Source of the DNA: Capilliphycus salinus
Lineage (GTDB): Bacteria > Cyanobacteriota > Cyanobacteriia > Cyanobacteriales > Microcoleaceae
DNA length: 64,000 nt
Direction of reading: 5' to 3'
Assembly (NCBI RefSeq): GCF_047276495.1
Contig: NZ_CP178543.1
Location: 7,564,001 to 7,628,000, forward strand
Within the stretch, counting starts at the first letter, position 1. The number at the start of each line of letters is the position of its first letter. Positions 61,668 through 64,000 of this stretch are shown one piece after another. The notes beneath the pieces are model-generated. The model was not told where the DNA came from and searched no databases. It was given only the letters and a program-made list of their open reading frames with translations. The translations under genes and the position numbers were made by a program.

Positions 61668-63092
61668 TTAAACCGTTACACCCGAAGTTTGGGGTTGTTC
61701 GGTTGGTTCTCCCGGATCGGAAGTTCCCAGAACTCGGTTATAGATTTTAATGTACTCATAGGCTGACTTTTCCCAACTAAAGTTTTGCCACATTCCCCGC
61801 TGTTGCAACTTCCGCCAATGATCTTTATGGCGGAAAGCTTCTAACGATCGGATCATCGCCGTGAGGAAGTCAATGGGTTCATAACGGTCAAAACAGTAAC
61901 CGGTACCGGCCTCATTCATGGGGTCGTTGTAGAAAACCGTATCCACCAGTCCACCAGTACGGCGAACAATGGGAACACAGCCATAACGCATCGCCAACAT
62001 TTGGCTAATGCCGCAAGGTTCAAAGCGACTGGGCATGACCAAGGCATCACAACCGGAATAGATCCGGCGAGACAGCGCCTCATTAAACAGAATATGACTG
62101 GCCATCCGACCCGGATAGCGGGAAGCCATTTGCCACATTTGAGTTTCATAATAGCGATCGCCCGTTCCCAAAACCACCAGTTGGGCATCGGTATAAGACA
62201 AGAACTGATCCATAATTTGAATGACCAGATCGAGTCCTTTCTGTTCAACCAGTCGGCTGACCATCCCGATCATAAACACCCCGGAGTCTACCACCAACCC
62301 GAGTTCTTCTTGCAACGCCACCTTATTAGTTTTGCGGCGTTCAACGGTATCGGCATTATAATTTTCGACAATAAACCGATCGGTTTCCGGGTTATAGGTT
62401 TCGACATCTATACCGTTGAGGACGCCCGAGAGTTTACCGCTGACATAAGAGAGTAAACCTTCGAGAGTTTCACCATAAGCGGCGGTTTGAATTTGTTGGG
62501 CGTAGGTGGGAGAAACGGTGGTAACTTCATCGGCAAACTGGATAGCGGCCGCCATGACGTTATGACCTTCCATGTACCAAGGACACCAAGTGATCCGTTC
62601 GAGGAACCACCGCCAAGGCCCTTGATAAGCTAAATTGTGAATGGTGAAAATGGTTTTAATGTCTGGAGTTTCGTTCATCCAGACCGGAATCATGCCCGTA
62701 TGCCAGTCGTGGCAGTGAATAATATTGGGTTTCCAATAGTTCCAAGCAAATTCCGCCGCACCATTGGCAAATAAGGTGAAACGCCAGTCCTCATCTTCTC
62801 CGTAATACACCCGACGGGGCATAAAAGAAGGATGCCCAAACAGGTAGAGGGGGACATCGGATTTTGGCAGTCTCGTTTCATAGACTGCAAACTTTTGATA
62901 CATGGCGTTTCCCCACCAAATCGGTTCGGTGGGAATTTCCAGTTTATCGGGTAGGAAACCGTAATAGGGCATAAACACCCGGACATCGTGTCCCATTGCC
63001 CGCAGCACTTTTGGTAAAGCGCCGACGACATCTCCCATGCCACCCACTTTCGCCAAAGGTGAGGCTTCCGCAGCTACAAATAGAATTCGCAT
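61668..63092 (-). CDS. glgA: Glycogen synthase
   Basis: The 474-aa protein is a GT5 glycogen/starch synthase: KVGGMGDVVGALPKVLRAMGHD (nucleotide-sugar-binding start, residues 15-36), then IHCHDWHTGMIPVWM, TIHNLAYQGPWRWF and the C-terminal ADP-glucose-binding PSRFEPCGISQMLAMRYG. It uses ADP-glucose to extend alpha-1,4-glucan in the cytoplasm. The KVGGM start is the form found in one of the two cyanobacterial GlgA classes. The length is normal. The ATG at 63090-63092 fits the family. It is the last gene of its strand in the window. Confidence 0.95.
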   Translation of the reverse strand: MRILFVAAEASPLAKVGGMGDVVGALPKVLRAMGHDVRVFMPYYGFLPDKLEIPTEPIWWGNAMYQKFAVYETRLPKSDVPLYLFGHPSFMPRRVYYGEDEDWRFTLFANGAAEFAWNYWKPNIIHCHDWHTGMIPVWMNETPDIKTIFTIHNLAYQGPWRWFLERITWCPWYMEGHNVMAAAIQFADEVTTVSPTYAQQIQTAAYGETLEGLLSYVSGKLSGVLNGIDVETYNPETDRFIVENYNADTVERRKTNKVALQEELGLVVDSGVFMIGMVSRLVEQKGLDLVIQIMDQFLSYTDAQLVVLGTGDRYYETQMWQMASRYPGRMASHILFNEALSRRIYSGCDALVMPSRFEPCGISQMLAMRYGCVPIVRRTGGLVDTVFYNDPMNEAGTGYCFDRYEPIDFLTAMIRSLEAFRHKDHWRKLQQRGMWQNFSWEKSAYEYIKIYNRVLGTSDPGEPTEQPQTSGVTV

Positions 63093-63665
63093 GATTGACT
63101 TTGCGTTCCCGTACTATGCTTCGTAAGTTACCAGAGTCCCAAGTTGCCTCCACAAGTGAGATTCTAACTTGGTGCTTGTTGAGAGTCTCACCGACAAGCA
63201 AAATTTGTGCTTGTGGCAAGATTTTTGCTTTTTTCCCTCTTCACTAGACTAGACTTCAGTGAAATCTAATCCCCGCTACTACCGAGTCCACAAGCAATTG
63301 AGTACAGACCTGCTACGGCAGATCTCTACACAGCAATCTCGACAGCAGAAGGATCTCAATATTTATTGGCTGTTTTTTTGACTTCGCTTTCAACCGAGGA
63401 TGACTCGATCGTGAGATTCTCAACGATTCTACCGTATTTCTTAACATTTCCGATCATTAGCGATCGATCCGGCTCTGTTGCCGACAGTTTGAATATTTCG
63501 ATACAGTAGGGGCCTATTCAACTCAGTTAGGCTAGACGGATTATAGCAGCACTCTATTTCTTATTGTATTTTGGAAATAGGGTCGATTATTTTTGGGTCA
63601 AGATCAACCAAAAGCAATATTGTTTCTTTTGGCCGATTTATCATCATGTTTGAGGATTATCTAAA
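63093..63665. other. Divergent promoter region between glgA and a secreted-protein gene
   Basis: Both adjacent genes are transcribed away from this 573-bp stretch. It contains no convincing gene. An open frame at 63571-63765 overlaps the start of the next gene in another frame and is not supported. No recognised operator or repeat is seen. Confidence 0.5.
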
Positions 63666-64000
63666 ATGCAACGAGGTCAATTACTTGATTCGGGGTGTGA
63701 CGGGGTTCGTCATGGCAATTTCTTCAAAAACTGCAATCCTATCAATTTTTTATTTCTTTTATTAATTAGCCTGTTTAATAGTGCTTTACAGGTGCAGATG
63801 GCGATCGCGAATCCTACTCATCGGTTAGTCCCTTCTGCTGTTGTTGCTCAATCTTTTCAACCGGGAACTCCTTTTCTGGCCAATGGGATTTATCTCTATG
63901 GTCAATCTCCCCAACGAGATCAATTGGGCCAGGCTTACATGGTCTTTGAGGTTAACCAGGGTCGGATGGTGGGTGCTTTCTATATGCCTCATTCTTCTTT
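63666..64000 (+). CDS. Secreted conserved cyanobacterial protein, 3' end outside window
   Basis: The frame is open from the ATG at 63666 to the end of the window (111 codons). It begins MQRGQLLDSGCDGVRHGNFF, then has a hydrophobic stretch FLFLLLISLFNSALQVQMAI (about 30-50) that is probably a signal or anchor segment. The mature start includes GTPFLANGIYLYGQSPQRDQ and MVFEVNQGRMVGAFYMPHSS, a pattern I recognise from conserved cyanobacterial proteins of unknown function. The start may be later at GTG or ATG codons near 63800. It is divergent from glgA. Confidence 0.65.
   Translation, partial: MQRGQLLDSGCDGVRHGNFFKNCNPINFLFLLLISLFNSALQVQMAIANPTHRLVPSAVVAQSFQPGTPFLANGIYLYGQSPQRDQLGQAYMVFEVNQGRMVGAFYMPHSS

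Noticed and set aside
63571..63765. A 64-codon frame near the right end
   Set aside because: It overlaps the better-supported frame from 63666, which has a hydrophobic segment and a conserved downstream part.

Overview
The window is chromosomal DNA from a cyanobacterium, most likely a filamentous Oscillatoriales-type organism. Evidence for this is the frequent HIP1 octamer (GCGATCGC), and the genes for NDH-1 subunits (ndhD1, ndhF1), a RuBisCO-type LysR regulator (rbcR), cyanophycin synthetase, glycogen synthase, ClpS and several families found almost only in cyanobacteria (DUF3172, Npun_F0494, TIGR03643, AMIN-domain protein). The order-level placement is an inference; no rRNA or other taxonomic marker is present.

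Layout. 1-11.2 kb: the 3' part of cobK, a Uma2 nuclease, an FAD oxidoreductase with an NAD-dependent epimerase, a Nudix hydrolase, an AMIN-domain envelope protein convergent with a DUF3172 protein, clpS, a CPBP membrane protease, a short SLH protein, and a cobQ-ferredoxin pair. 11.2-24.8 kb: small cyanobacterial proteins, a peroxiredoxin, an 878-aa modular C39-peptidase-like protein, a stress or detoxification cluster (PPOX, small protein, GST, TetR, quinone oxidoreductase), folD, a lipoprotein-Nudix pair, an M23 peptidase and nnr. 24.9-32 kb: a secreted SPOR-like protein, mnmA, an ISAs1-family insertion sequence inside a 76-bp tandem array, a TPR protein that looks like a STAND protein without its NTPase, and a DUF4394 protein. 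32-44 kb: ndhD1 and ndhF1 separated by a 2.6-kb accessory insert (helix-turn-helix gene, orphan gene, frameshifted membrane gene), a solitary TnpB transposon, thioredoxin, NnrU, and two tandem rbcR-like genes. 44-64 kb: a Ser/Thr kinase, a periplasmic-binding protein, tRNA-Leu(CAG), an rRNA methyltransferase, an amino-acid ABC ATPase, a family 10 glycosylhydrolase, VWA and TerD proteins, an FAD oxidase, cphA, a large PAS-GAF-GGDEF protein, glgA and the start of a secreted protein.

Intergenic space is full of repeats. At least fifteen copies of a roughly 60-bp palindromic element (GGGGCGGGTTTAT ... AACCCGCCCCTAC) occur, always outside genes. Two copies lie inside complete 126-bp elements with their own terminal inverted repeats, which look like a MITE. 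There are also tandem arrays with periods of 70, 76 and 80 bp.

No complete new defence or biosynthetic system is evident. The best leads are an uncharacterised SH3-like module shared by a C39 and an M23 peptidase that both lack signal peptides, a TetR gene bracketed by two matching operator-like sites next to a GST and an oxidoreductase, the NTPase-less STAND-like protein, the tandem rbcR pair, the MITE-like repeats, and two unlisted small genes (53 and 57 codons).
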